A stretch of DNA of 64,000 nt. It comes from Arthrobacter sp. AQ5-05 (GTDB lineage: Bacteria > Actinomycetota > Actinomycetes > Actinomycetales > Micrococcaceae). The DNA lies in the NCBI RefSeq assembly GCF_003287975.1, contig NZ_QMKQ01000019.1, forward strand, positions 1 through 64,000, written 5' to 3'. The translations under genes were made by a program, and so were the position numbers. Positions 27,894 to 36,377 of the stretch are shown one piece after another; within the stretch, counting starts at the first letter, position 1, and each line of letters begins with the position of its first letter. Under the pieces are notes generated by a model. That model worked only from the letters and a program-made list of their open reading frames with translations. It ran no database searches and was not told the DNA's origin.

Positions 27894-29027
27894 ATGACAA
27901 CCTTCCTGCAATGGCTCAGCACGCTGCCCACCCTGGCGCAGATCCCGATCATCATCGGGGTGTTCTGCGCCGTGGTGCTCCTGCTGCTCTTCCTCATCGA
28001 GCTGGCCCCGCGGCGCGGGCGCAAGTACACGATCATCCGCGCCGTCGCCTGCGTCCTGTTCCCGCTGCTGATGGTCGCGATCCTGGATTCCTACACCTGG
28101 GCCATCGTCGCCGCCGGCTTCCTGGGGTTGCTGCTGTTCTGGCTCGACTACCGCTCGCGGAGCGGGGCGGGGTACATCTTCGCGCTGGTGGGCTTCCTGT
28201 CCCCCGCGCTGCTGCTGCTGGCGGCCGGGCTGGTCATCCCCACGATCCAGACCACCGTGCAGTCGTTCATGAATTCCCGCGGCACCGAATTCGTGGGGCT
28301 GGAGAACTTCATCTGGATCTTCACCCAGCCCGCGGGCATCCGCACAGTGCTGAACACGGTGCTCTGGGTGCTCATCGCCCCGGCGGTGTCCACCCTTGCC
28401 GGGATGGCCTATGCGGTGTTCATCGACAAGTCCCGCGGGGAGAAGTTCTTCAAGATCCTGGTGTTCATGCCGATGGCGATCTCCTTCGTGGGCGCCTCGA
28501 TCATCTGGCGCTTCGTCTACACCGCACGGCCCGCGGACTCGGAACAGATCGGATTGCTGAACCAGGTGATCGTCTGGGCCGGCGGGGAACCGGTGCAGTT
28601 CCTGCAGGAATCCCCGTGGAACACCGTGGCGTTGATCGCGGTGCTGATCTGGGTGCAGACCGGGTTCGCGATGGTGATCCTCTCCGCGGCGATCAAGGCG
28701 GTGCCGCTCGAGCAGCTGGAGGCGGCCGAGCTTGACGGGGCCAACGGCTGGCAGCGCTTCGCCAACGTGACGCTGCCGGGCATCCGCTCCTCGCTGGTCG
28801 TCGTGCTGACCACCATCTCGATCGCCTCGCTGAAGGTCTTCGACATCGTGCGCACCATGACCGCCGGCGCCAACGACACCTCGGTGATCGCCAACGAGAT
28901 GTACACCCAGTTCCGCAACTTCGAGGCCGGGCGCTCCGCGGCGTTCGCCGTGATCCTCTTCCTCATGGTGATGCCCATCGTCATCTACAACGCCCGGCAG
29001 ATCAAGATGCAAAGGGAGATGCGCTGA
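27894..29027 (+). CDS. Sugar ABC transporter permease, MalF type, with extra N-terminal helices
   Basis: A 377-residue inner-membrane permease. The MalF-like core with six helices starts near residue 95 and contains the EAA loop EAAELDGANGWQRFANVTLP that contacts the ATPase. Ahead of it are about three extra hydrophobic segments (PIIIGVFCAVVLLLLFLIEL, the VACVLFPLLMVAIL stretch, and WAIVAAGFLGLLLFWL), so it is longer than ordinary MalF-like permeases of about 300 residues. No good ribosome site precedes ATG 27894, but upstream in-frame starts are not family-like. Its TGA overlaps the ATG of the second permease. No ATPase gene is present; a shared MsiK-type ATPase elsewhere is likely. Confidence 0.9.
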   Translation: MTTFLQWLSTLPTLAQIPIIIGVFCAVVLLLLFLIELAPRRGRKYTIIRAVACVLFPLLMVAILDSYTWAIVAAGFLGLLLFWLDYRSRSGAGYIFALVGFLSPALLLLAAGLVIPTIQTTVQSFMNSRGTEFVGLENFIWIFTQPAGIRTVLNTVLWVLIAPAVSTLAGMAYAVFIDKSRGEKFFKILVFMPMAISFVGASIIWRFVYTARPADSEQIGLLNQVIVWAGGEPVQFLQESPWNTVALIAVLIWVQTGFAMVILSAAIKAVPLEQLEAAELDGANGWQRFANVTLPGIRSSLVVVLTTISIASLKVFDIVRTMTAGANDTSVIANEMYTQFRNFEAGRSAAFAVILFLMVMPIVIYNARQIKMQREMR

Positions 29028-29980
29028 TGTCCACGCTCGCCAGAACCGAAGAACCCACCGCGGCCCCCGAGCCCGGCGTGCGGCGCGGCCGCCCGGCCGC
29101 CTCGCTGGCCAAGACCCGGCTGACCAACCGCTGGGCCACCCTTGCAGCACTGGTCATCGCCGCGCTGTGGACCGTCCCGACCATCGGGCTGCTGGTCTCC
29201 TCGTTCCGCCCGGCGCAGCAGGTGCGCACCACCGGCTGGTGGACCCTTTTCCAAAACTGGGGTTTCACCACGGACAACTACACCGCGGTACTGCAGGCCG
29301 GAAACTCGCAGCTGACCATGGCCGGATCGTTCATCAACTCGATAGCGATCACCCTGCCGGCCACCGTGATCCCGCTGGTGCTGGCCACCCTGGCCGCCTA
29401 CGCCTTCGCCTGGATGCGCTTCCCGGGCAGGGACCTGCTCTTCGTGCTGGTCTTCGCACTGCAGATCGTGCCCATCCAGATGGCGCTGGTGCCGCTGCTG
29501 CGGCTCTTTGCCGCCGGGGAGCTCTTCGGGGTTCCGGTCATCGGGGCGTTCGGCTCGGCCGGGTACGCACAGGTGTGGATCGCGCACACCATCTTTGCGC
29601 TGCCGCTGGCGATCTTCCTGCTGCACAACTTCATTGCCGAGATCCCCAACGAGATCATCGAGGCCGCCCGGGTGGACGGGGCCAGCCACGGGCAGATCTT
29701 CTTCCGGATCGTGCTGCCGCTCACTGCCCCGGCGATCGCCGCGTTCTCCATCTTCCAGTTCCTCTGGGTGTGGAACGACCTGCTGGTCGCGTTGATCTTC
29801 GCCGACGGCGCGGTCGCCCCGATCACCAAGCTCCTGGCGGAGATCACCGGGAGCCGCGGGCAGGACTGGCACCTGCTCACCGCCGGGGCATTCGTGGCCA
29901 TGATCGTGCCGCTGGCCGTGTTCTTCGCGCTGCAGCGCTACTTCGTCCGCGGGCTGATGGCCGGCTCCGCCAAGGGATAG
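29027..29980 (+). CDS. Sugar ABC transporter permease, MalG type
   Basis: A 317-residue permease partner with six membrane helices. The first follows an approximately 45-residue basic cytoplasmic leader. The EAA loop is EAARVDGASHGQIFFRIVLP near residue 222, and the LYNLxW-like block is FQFLWVWNDLLVALIF. It forms a heterodimer with the preceding MalF-type protein. The start overlaps the upstream stop (TGATG), and the gene ends the transporter unit. It lies 65 bases before the next co-directional gene, the degenerate APH-fold protein. Confidence 0.93.
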   Translation: MSTLARTEEPTAAPEPGVRRGRPAASLAKTRLTNRWATLAALVIAALWTVPTIGLLVSSFRPAQQVRTTGWWTLFQNWGFTTDNYTAVLQAGNSQLTMAGSFINSIAITLPATVIPLVLATLAAYAFAWMRFPGRDLLFVLVFALQIVPIQMALVPLLRLFAAGELFGVPVIGAFGSAGYAQVWIAHTIFALPLAIFLLHNFIAEIPNEIIEAARVDGASHGQIFFRIVLPLTAPAIAAFSIFQFLWVWNDLLVALIFADGAVAPITKLLAEITGSRGQDWHLLTAGAFVAMIVPLAVFFALQRYFVRGLMAGSAKG

Positions 29981-30044
29981 GCGGGCCCTGCGCGACATGC
30001 GCTTCGGGCCCGCTCACAGCAAAGCCGACGATTCACTGGCTACC

Positions 30045-31046
30045 ATGGAACACGTGGCTCAGTGGATTAAGACTTGGACGGAAGACGGCTGGCGCGCCGA
30101 GGTGCTCTCATGGGTGGACATGGCCTGCGAGGCATATTCCATCAAGCGCATAGATGCACTTCAAAGCGCATCTTCATCGATCCGTGCGACGCACCTGCGG
30201 GTGCCAACCGACGCCGGACTGCTGTTCTTCAAGGCGGTGGCGCCCGGGCAGTCCTTTGAGCCCCCGTTGACCTCCGCCGCCGCCTCCCTGGTCCCGGAGA
30301 GGCTGGTGATGCCGCTGGCGATCGACCCGGACCGCGGCTGGATGCTCTCCCCCGACTACGGTGCAACCCTCGACGAGCTGGCCACGACCCCGGAACTGTG
30401 GGCCCGGACGCTCGGCGCCCTGGGCCAGCTGCAGCGCGAACTCGTGCCGTGCGAGGAGGCACTCTTCGACGCCGGCCTGCAGATCCTGGATCCCGCATGG
30501 ATTCCCGAGGAGTTCAACAACGCGCTCATGCTGCATGCGTCGCTGCCCGCGGAGCACCCGCTGGGCATTCCGGCCCGCGACGCCGACCACGCCTTCGCCG
30601 CGTTGAAGGACATCGAGGAGGCCTGCGCGCAGCTCATCGCCGGCCCGATCCCGCTGAGCCTGGAGCACGGGTCCTTCGATCGCCGCCGGGTCTTCGCCCC
30701 CACCGACGAGAGCACCGCGCCGCGGATCCTGAACCTCGGCGACGCGCACTGGGCACACCCCTTTGCCTCGCTGGCCCGTCCCATCGAGCGGATGCGGATC
30801 GATTTCCGGGCCCCGGCCGACGACCCGCGGATCATCGCCGCCATCGGCGCGTACCTTGCGGCGTGGGGCGACTACGGTTGCCCCGACGAGCTCTACGCCC
30901 TGGTGGGCCCGGCACTGCGGATCTCCCCGCTGCACACCCACGAGACCTGGCTGCAATTGCTGGCCGAGGCCGACGAGCCGGCCCTGCTGCGCTGGGCGCC
31001 GAAGGTGCTCGAACCGCTCGCCGAATTGGCGGCGACCACCGCCTGA
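30045..31046 (+). CDS. APH-fold protein lacking canonical kinase residues
   Basis: A 333-residue protein with the layout of aminoglycoside/choline phosphotransferase-fold proteins. An N-lobe runs to about residue 90 (HLRVPTDAGLLFFKAVAPGQ with the putative ATP-binding lysine). The catalytic-loop position reads SLEHGSFDRRRVF (HGS at 208-210, where active members have HGD), and the metal-binding site reads ILNLGDAHWAHPF (NLGD, where active members have DWGD). Both key aspartates thus appear replaced. It may be a pseudo-kinase or a distant relative with altered chemistry. ATG 30045 (MEHVAQWIKTW) was preferred to an upstream in-frame start. It is 65 bases after the sugar permease genes; any functional link is unproven. 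Confidence 0.6.
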   Translation: MEHVAQWIKTWTEDGWRAEVLSWVDMACEAYSIKRIDALQSASSSIRATHLRVPTDAGLLFFKAVAPGQSFEPPLTSAAASLVPERLVMPLAIDPDRGWMLSPDYGATLDELATTPELWARTLGALGQLQRELVPCEEALFDAGLQILDPAWIPEEFNNALMLHASLPAEHPLGIPARDADHAFAALKDIEEACAQLIAGPIPLSLEHGSFDRRRVFAPTDESTAPRILNLGDAHWAHPFASLARPIERMRIDFRAPADDPRIIAAIGAYLAAWGDYGCPDELYALVGPALRISPLHTHETWLQLLAEADEPALLRWAPKVLEPLAELAATTA

Positions 31047-31071
31047 GCCGCGGGTTCAACGCGGCCCGGTT

Positions 31072-31899
31072 TCAGCCGGCCGGGCGGTCCTGCGGCCAGG
31101 TCCCGCGGACGGCCATGACCCGGGCCAGGACGTCGGCGTTATCGCTCATGATCCCGTCCACGCCCATGTCCAGCAGCCGGTGCATGTCCGCTTCCTCGTT
31201 GACCACCCACACGTGGACCTGCAGTCCGGCGGCGTGGGCATGGCGGATGAGGTTCGGGCCCACCACGCGGATGGCCCCGTGCCGCTCGGGGACCTGCAGG
31301 GCCGCGACGTTGCGGAACCAGTAACCCGGCAGCGGGGCAAGGGAACCGAGCAGCGCCGCCGCGCCAACGCCCAGCACCCCGGGGCTGGCCGCCACCGGGG
31401 CCCCGGCACCGGCCAGCAGCCGCTGCACCGCCCTGCGGCGCCGCCCGTTGAACGAGCCCACCAGCACCCGGTCCCGGGCTCCGTGGCGGTCGATCGCGCG
31501 GGCCAGCGGGGCAGCGGCGGCCGGATCCTTCACATCGACGTTGAAGTGCGCGTGCCCGAAGCCCTCCAGCAGCTGATCGAAGGTGGGGATCGGTTCTCCC
31601 GCCACGCGCAGCTGCGCCAGTTCGGCCGCGGTGCAGTCGGAGACCTTGCGCCTGTCACCGGTCAGCCGGCGCAGGTCCTCGTCGTGGAACACCATCAGCA
31701 CCCCGTCCTTGCTGGCGTACACGTCGGTCTCCAGGTAGCCGAAGCCCAGCTCCACGGCGGCGTTGAATGCCTTGATGGTGTTTTCCTCGCCGTTCGGCGC
31801 GAACCCGCGGTGGGAGAACGCCAGCGGGGAGCCGGCCAGGGGTGAGCCTGCGGTGTTGCGCAGGTACGGTGCGGTCCCGGCCCGTGGTGCCTCGATCAT
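31072..31899 (-). CDS. Glycerophosphodiester phosphodiesterase
   Basis: A 275-residue GDPD-family TIM-barrel enzyme that hydrolyses glycerophosphodiesters to glycerol-3-phosphate and an alcohol. Motifs are FSHRGFAPNGEENTIKAF (catalytic histidine, metal glutamate), LETDVYASKDGVLMVFHDE (metal residues and second histidine), and the C-terminal VHVWVVNEEADM with GVDGIMSDN. It has no signal peptide, so it is probably cytosolic. Start MIEAPRAGTAPYLRN at 31899. It converges with the APH-fold gene (stops 26 bases apart) and follows a HAD gene on the same strand after 55 bases. Confidence 0.93.
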   Translation of the reverse strand: MIEAPRAGTAPYLRNTAGSPLAGSPLAFSHRGFAPNGEENTIKAFNAAVELGFGYLETDVYASKDGVLMVFHDEDLRRLTGDRRKVSDCTAAELAQLRVAGEPIPTFDQLLEGFGHAHFNVDVKDPAAAAPLARAIDRHGARDRVLVGSFNGRRRRAVQRLLAGAGAPVAASPGVLGVGAAALLGSLAPLPGYWFRNVAALQVPERHGAIRVVGPNLIRHAHAAGLQVHVWVVNEEADMHRLLDMGVDGIMSDNADVLARVMAVRGTWPQDRPAG

Positions 31900-31954
31900 G
31901 ATGCCGCTTCCCCCGTCGGTTCCGCCCGCAGGAACGGGCCTGGTTGGTGTGTGC

Positions 31955-32779
31955 CTAGCGTGTTTCCGGTGTGCGGCCGGCCAGGATGTCCTCCAGGATG
32001 CGGGCCACCCCGTCGTCCTCGACGCCCGGGGCCAGATGGGCGGCGGCCAGGCGCGCGCTCGGGTGCCCGGAGGCCATGGCGTACCCGTGCCCGGCCCAGG
32101 AGAGCATCTGCAAGTCATTGGGCATGTCGCCGAACGCCACGACCTGGCCGGCGCCGATCCCCAGCGCTGCCGCATAGGCCCCGAGCGCGACGGACTTGTT
32201 CACGTCGACGTGCGCCATTTCCAGCAGCGAGACATCGAAGGCGGAGTGCGTCACCGAAACCAGCTCCGCCAGGGAGCCGGCGACCGCTGCCATGAAGGCG
32301 TCGGAGTCCCGGGTGCGGGACTTGGCCAGGAACTTCACCACGCCCGCCTCATGCAGGTCCGCCGAGCCCAGGTCAAGTGCCCGGATTTCCCCGAGGCGCC
32401 CGGTGTCCCCGGGTTCGGCGAATCCGGTCCCCAGGTGCAGTCCGCGGGTGGTTTCCGCTGCGAAGGTGGCCGTGGGTTCGGCGCGCAGGATGATCTCCCG
32501 GACCTCGAGCAGTGCCGCGGGTTCGATGGTCGCCGCGGAGACCAGGGACTCGGATTCCAGGTCGTAGAGCACCGCGCCGTTGGAGCAGATCACGGTGCCC
32601 AGGTGGCCGAAGGCCCGGCGCACCGGATCAAGCCAGCGCATCGGGCGGCCGGTGACGAAGACGATGTGCATCCCGGATTCACGGGCGTGGCGGAACGCCT
32701 CGATGGTGCGCGCGGAAATGGTCCCGTCCGCGCGGATGATGGTTCCGTCCAGGTCGCTGGCGACGAGCCGCACATCCAT
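31955..32779 (-). CDS. HAD-superfamily phosphatase, Cof type (second copy)
   Basis: A 274-residue Cof-type HAD hydrolase with VASDLDGTIIRADG (catalytic aspartates), VFVTGRPMRW, a cap domain, a conserved lysine in VDVNKSVALG, and the metal motif VAFGDMPNDLQMLSWAG. It resembles the HAD gene at 3.8 kb in fold but is clearly diverged. Sugar-phosphate or nucleotide phosphatase activity is likely. ATG 32779 (MDVRLVASDL) has a G-rich sequence about 10 bases upstream; ATG 32797 is possible. It sits between a PfkB sugar kinase gene and a GDPD gene, all co-directional. Confidence 0.9.
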   Translation of the reverse strand: MDVRLVASDLDGTIIRADGTISARTIEAFRHARESGMHIVFVTGRPMRWLDPVRRAFGHLGTVICSNGAVLYDLESESLVSAATIEPAALLEVREIILRAEPTATFAAETTRGLHLGTGFAEPGDTGRLGEIRALDLGSADLHEAGVVKFLAKSRTRDSDAFMAAVAGSLAELVSVTHSAFDVSLLEMAHVDVNKSVALGAYAAALGIGAGQVVAFGDMPNDLQMLSWAGHGYAMASGHPSARLAAAHLAPGVEDDGVARILEDILAGRTPETR

Positions 32780-32807
32780 GTCCGTTTTCCCCCACATGCT
32801 TCTTTGC

Positions 32808-33719
32808 TCAGGAAATTTCTTGCCGGGTCGGCGGGTTGGCGCCGGGCCGCGAGACGGTGATCGCCGCCGCGCGGGCGGCATAGTCCAGGATCTCGGTGAG
32901 CGTTCCGGTGTCCAGTGCGTGCAGCTGCTCGCGCCGTTCGCTGCCCAGCAACCCGCGGGATTCCAGGGCGGAGATCATTGCGGAGATGAACGAATCCCCC
33001 GCACCCACGGTGTCAGCGACATCCACCACCGGAGCGGCGGTGCGCGCCGTGCCGGCCTTCACCAGTCCCCAGGGGCCGCCGGAGCCGTAGGTCGCCACGA
33101 CCATCGCCGGGCCCAGGGCCAGCCAGGCTGCGGCGGTGTCCTCGACGTTGCGGTGCGGGTAGAGCCATTCGAGGTCGGAGTCCGAGGCCCGGACCACGTC
33201 GGCCAACGCGACGAAGCGTTCTACGTTGGCCACCGCGGCGGCGTGGTCGGTGATCAGCGAGGGGCGGATGTTGGGGTCGTAGGAGATCGTGGCATGTGGG
33301 CGGGCGGCCTCGATGAGCTTGCGCACCTTGGAGGCGCCCGGTTCCACGAGCGTGGCCAGCGAGCCGGTGTGCACGGCCCGTGCCTCGGCCAGTGCCGGGG
33401 TGTCGGCGGGCAGCTCGGGCAGGTCCCAATGCATGTCGAAGGTGTAGCTGGCCGCACCCACGGGGTCCAGGATGCCTCGCGCGGTGGAGGTCGGGGCGTC
33501 GTCGGGGCCGCAGATGTAGCGCACGTCGTTGGCGGCCAGCGACTGCTGGATCATCACTCCGTACTCGTCCCTGCCCCAGCGCCCGATGAACGTGGTGGGG
33601 TGCCCGAGCTTGGCCAGGCCGACGGCGACGTTCAGCGGGCTGCCGCCGACGAAGGACCGTGGCGCGCTGATCCCGCCGGAAAGCACGTCGACCAGGGCCT
33701 CGCCTATGACCGTCAGCAC
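32808..33719 (-). CDS. PfkB-family carbohydrate kinase
   Basis: A 303-residue sugar kinase of the ribokinase/fructokinase family. The N-terminal signature is FVGGSPLNVAVGLAKLGHPT, and the C-terminal signature DVADTVGAGDSFISAMIS holds the catalytic aspartate and anion hole. It phosphorylates a sugar with ATP; a fructokinase-like role is plausible but not determined. GTG 33719 (VLTVIGEALVDVL) is preceded by GAGGAG at 6 bases. The next gene downstream on the same strand is the Cof-type HAD, 28 bases after the stop. Confidence 0.93.
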   Translation of the reverse strand: MLTVIGEALVDVLSGGISAPRSFVGGSPLNVAVGLAKLGHPTTFIGRWGRDEYGVMIQQSLAANDVRYICGPDDAPTSTARGILDPVGAASYTFDMHWDLPELPADTPALAEARAVHTGSLATLVEPGASKVRKLIEAARPHATISYDPNIRPSLITDHAAAVANVERFVALADVVRASDSDLEWLYPHRNVEDTAAAWLALGPAMVVATYGSGGPWGLVKAGTARTAAPVVDVADTVGAGDSFISAMISALESRGLLGSERREQLHALDTGTLTEILDYAARAAAITVSRPGANPPTRQEIS

Positions 33720-33823
33720 ATCGGGCTCCTCATCCTTGGTTCTGGGGGTGTCGACTTCAATATACCGGGCGGTAGCCAAGGTCGGCGCAGTGTGTGCCGC
33801 TGCTCTCCGTCCCGCCCGGCACC

Positions 33824-34627
33824 TCAACCGCCTTGCGCGGCGGCGCCGCCGAGCTCCAGCAGGGCCGCCACGCTCGCTTCCCAGGCCGGGTCCCCGGGGG
33901 TGATCAGCCCGTAGTGGTCCCCTGCCAGCTCCCGGTAGGACACCGGGGCACCTGCGGCCCGCGCGCGGGCGGCGAAGGAACGGGCCAGGGCCACCGGCAC
34001 GTCCGCATCATTGCTGCCGTGCAGCATCACCAGCGGAACCGCGGGCAGGGCCCGGGCCGCGGGATCCGCGTTTTTCCAGGATTCCGGCGTGGATTCCGGG
34101 GTGCCACCCATCAGTTCGGCGGCGGCGCCGTCGCTCAGGTGAAGTTCGTGGGCCAGGTACAGGTCCAGCACCCCGGCCTGCGAGACGACGCCCTCCAGGG
34201 TCCTGCCCTCCGGCGGGCACGCCCCGGGGGCGCCTGCGGGCAGCAGGTTTCGTCCCGCGGCCCAGTACGCAAGGTGTCCGCCGGCCGAGTGCCCGACCCC
34301 GATCCGCGGCCCGTCCGGGATCCCGGCAGCGGCCAGTGCCTCATCCAGGGCCCCGAGCCCCGTCGCGACGTCGTCGAAGGTCTGCGGGTAGCCGCCCTGT
34401 CCCCCGGCGGTGCGCCGGTATTCCAGGTTCCAGGACACGATGCCGCGCGCGGCCAGGTCGGCTGCCAGCGGACGGCCCAGTTCCGCGCCGTAGGCCTGCC
34501 GCCAGAACCCGCCGTGGATGATCACGGCAATGACCCTGTGCATGCGTGTTTCGGGGAGCCACAGTTCCGCGTACTGGCTGGGGTGCGGGCCGTAGGCGTG
34601 GTGCACCGATGGAGCAGTGCCAGGCAC
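33824..34627 (-). CDS. Alpha/beta hydrolase, kynurenine-formamidase/esterase-like
   Basis: A 267-residue alpha/beta hydrolase. The oxyanion segment VIIHGGFWRQAYG is of the HGG(F/Y)W type seen in arylformamidases and acyl esterases. The nucleophile elbow is GVGHSAGGHLAYWAA, and the acid and histidine are near GSNDADVPV and GDHYGLIT. The substrate is unknown, and no kyn genes are near. The GTG start at 34627 overlaps the stop of the enoyl-CoA hydratase gene by one base (TAGTG), so the two are translationally linked. Confidence 0.88.
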   Translation of the reverse strand: MPGTAPSVHHAYGPHPSQYAELWLPETRMHRVIAVIIHGGFWRQAYGAELGRPLAADLAARGIVSWNLEYRRTAGGQGGYPQTFDDVATGLGALDEALAAAGIPDGPRIGVGHSAGGHLAYWAAGRNLLPAGAPGACPPEGRTLEGVVSQAGVLDLYLAHELHLSDGAAAELMGGTPESTPESWKNADPAARALPAVPLVMLHGSNDADVPVALARSFAARARAAGAPVSYRELAGDHYGLITPGDPAWEASVAALLELGGAAAQGG

Positions 34628-35436
34628 TAGCGGCCCGGGAACTCGGGGGCGGACTTGGCCACGAAGGCCGCGCGCCCCACCACGGAATCCTCGGTCGCAA
34701 AGGCCTTCATGAAGGAGCGGGCCTCGGCCTCCAGCCCGTCGACGACGTTCAGCCCGGCGATCTCGTTGATCGCGTGCTTCACGTTGGCCACCGCGGTTGG
34801 CGCCTTGGAGGCGATCTCGGCGATCGTGGCCAGGGCCGCTTCCAGCAGCGCCTCGTTGTCTTCAAGGACCCGGTTGACCAGACCGATGCGCAGCGCCTCG
34901 GCGGACTTGATTCGCCGGCCGGTGTAGATCAGTTCGCGGGCCATGCCGATGCCCACGCGCTGCTGCAGGCGCACCGAACCGCCGAAGCCGGGCACCAGGC
35001 CGAGGTTGACCTCGGGCTGGCCGAAGCTGGCGTTGGCCGAGGCGTAGAGGAAGTCGCAGGCCATGGCCAGCTCGCAGCCGCCACCCAGGGCAAAGCCGTT
35101 CACGGCCGCGATCACGGGCACCGGCAGGGCCTCGAGGCGCAGCGTGACATCGTGCATGCGCCTGCCGTAGGCCAGGGCCGCTGCGGGGTCCATGGTGTTC
35201 ATCTCCACGATGTTGGCCCCGGCGACGAAGGCCTTCTCCCCCGCACCGGTGATGATGATCCCGCGCACCGGCCAGTTGGCGTCGATGCCGAGGTCCGCCA
35301 GCACGCCGGTAAGCTCGTGGAGGTCCTCGACCACGGCGGCGGCCAGCGCGTTCATCGACGCCGGCTGGTTGATTGTCACCAGCAGCGCCTCGTCGCGCTG
35401 CTCAACGAGCAATGTCTGGTAGGTCCCGAATTCCAT
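34627..35436 (-). CDS. Enoyl-CoA hydratase/isomerase family protein
   Basis: A 269-residue crotonase-fold enzyme. The oxyanion hole residues are in KAFVAGANIVEMNTM and NGFALGGGCELAMACDF. The two catalytic glutamates of true hydratases are in GGGCELA and GQPEVNLGLVPGFGG, so enoyl-CoA (for example crotonyl-CoA) hydration is expected. ATG 35436 (MEFGTYQTL) is five bases after AAGGGAG; the upstream GTG 35442 is less likely. It is the first gene of a two-gene unit with the alpha/beta hydrolase. Confidence 0.93.
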   Translation of the reverse strand: MEFGTYQTLLVEQRDEALLVTINQPASMNALAAAVVEDLHELTGVLADLGIDANWPVRGIIITGAGEKAFVAGANIVEMNTMDPAAALAYGRRMHDVTLRLEALPVPVIAAVNGFALGGGCELAMACDFLYASANASFGQPEVNLGLVPGFGGSVRLQQRVGIGMARELIYTGRRIKSAEALRIGLVNRVLEDNEALLEAALATIAEIASKAPTAVANVKHAINEIAGLNVVDGLEAEARSFMKAFATEDSVVGRAAFVAKSAPEFPGR

Positions 35437-35538
35437 GTGCACTCCCTTGTGATTGGCTTTGCGACCAGCGTCTCATGTTTGCCGCATCACAGGCATGTTG
35501 GCGCGCGGTTGTGAAAGCGGGCGGACGGCGCCGCCGAA

Positions 35539-35592
35539 CGCGAAGACCCGCCCTGCTCCCCGCACGGAACGGGGGCAGGACGGGTCTTCGCG
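35539..35592 (-). terminator. Long hairpin after the LysR-effector-domain gene
   Basis: Arms of about 22 bases (35539-35561 with 35571-35592), nearly fully complementary, lie 18 bases after the stop of the leftward gene ending at 35610. It separates that gene from the enoyl-CoA hydratase unit. Confidence 0.75.
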
Positions 35593-35609
35593 AAGCGGAA
35601 AGACAAGGA

Positions 35610-36371
35610 TCAGCGCTTGCGGCCGCGGGAAGCTGGCTTTGCGCCGCGTTTGGCCCCGGGCCGGGACCCGGCGGCGGCGGCCTTCCTCTTGGTCTTGGCC
35701 TTCTTCGCGTCCTTGGCCGCCTCGGACTGGCTGGTCTGGCGCTTCTTGCGGGCCTCGACCGCCTGCTCCTGCTGGCGTTGGGCCACCGAGGCCTGCCGGG
35801 AGGAGTTCTCCCCGCGGCCGCGCACCACCCCGATGAATTCCTCGATGACCGGGTCGGCGGGTTCGTCCCCCACCGGCGCCAGCCAGGCGATGCCGATGCT
35901 GGTGCCCGGGACGCCTTCAAGCACCTTGTGCACCACGTCCTTGCGGTGGTGCAGGCGGGCCACGCCCATCGGCAGCACCAGCAGGCCCGCGCCCGAGGAA
36001 CAGACCTCCATGGCCATCGCGGTCCCACCCACGGATTCGGGGTAGTCGGCCAGGTCCAGGAAATTCTCGCCGGAGAGATCCGCGTACGGGATCCTCTCCT
36101 CGTAGAGCTCGATGTCGTGGTCCTTGGCCGCACAAACGACCTGGGACTCCTCATAGAGGGGAATCACGTGGATCGCGGGGGTCTTGGGCGAGGTTCCGGT
36201 GGCAAAGCGGACAAAAACGACGTCCGATTCCCCGGTGTCCAGGCGCGCCAAGATCGCCTCCCCGTCGTGGCGCAGGGCCTGCAGCGGGTTCTGTGGATAA
36301 CGTTCGTTCCACCTGGTCAGCCATTTGCCGGGCGTGACGCCCGGTACATAGGCGATTCTTAGTCCTGTCAC
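35610..36371 (-). CDS. LysR-type effector-domain protein without DNA-binding domain
   Basis: A 253-residue protein starting GTG with TGLRIAYVPGVTPGKWLTRW, the first strand-helix of a LysR substrate-binding domain. That domain runs to about residue 190 (LDTGESDVVFVRFA, PLYEESQVVCAAKDH, SGAGLLVLPMGVARL). The N-terminal winged helix of LysR regulators is absent. The C-terminal about 60 residues are highly basic (RKKRQTSQ, AKKAKTKRKAAAAG, ASRGRKR) and could bind nucleic acid non-specifically. The start is fixed by the divergent DUF5997 gene 29 bases away. It may be a co-regulator or a ligand sensor; function is not known. Confidence 0.8.
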   Translation of the reverse strand: MTGLRIAYVPGVTPGKWLTRWNERYPQNPLQALRHDGEAILARLDTGESDVVFVRFATGTSPKTPAIHVIPLYEESQVVCAAKDHDIELYEERIPYADLSGENFLDLADYPESVGGTAMAMEVCSSGAGLLVLPMGVARLHHRKDVVHKVLEGVPGTSIGIAWLAPVGDEPADPVIEEFIGVVRGRGENSSRQASVAQRQQEQAVEARKKRQTSQSEAAKDAKKAKTKRKAAAAGSRPGAKRGAKPASRGRKR

Positions 36372-36377
36372 TACCCC

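Noticed and set aside
26355-29150. About 930-codon minus-strand frame across the sugar ABC genes
   Set aside because: It is antisense to three well-supported transporter genes, rich in Gly/Arg/His/Asp from reversed codons, with no membrane or family features.
36292-36300. Exact DnaA box TGTGGATAA
   Set aside because: A single box inside the coding sequence of the LysR-effector-domain gene, where it encodes Tyr-Pro-Gln; isolated boxes are expected by chance.
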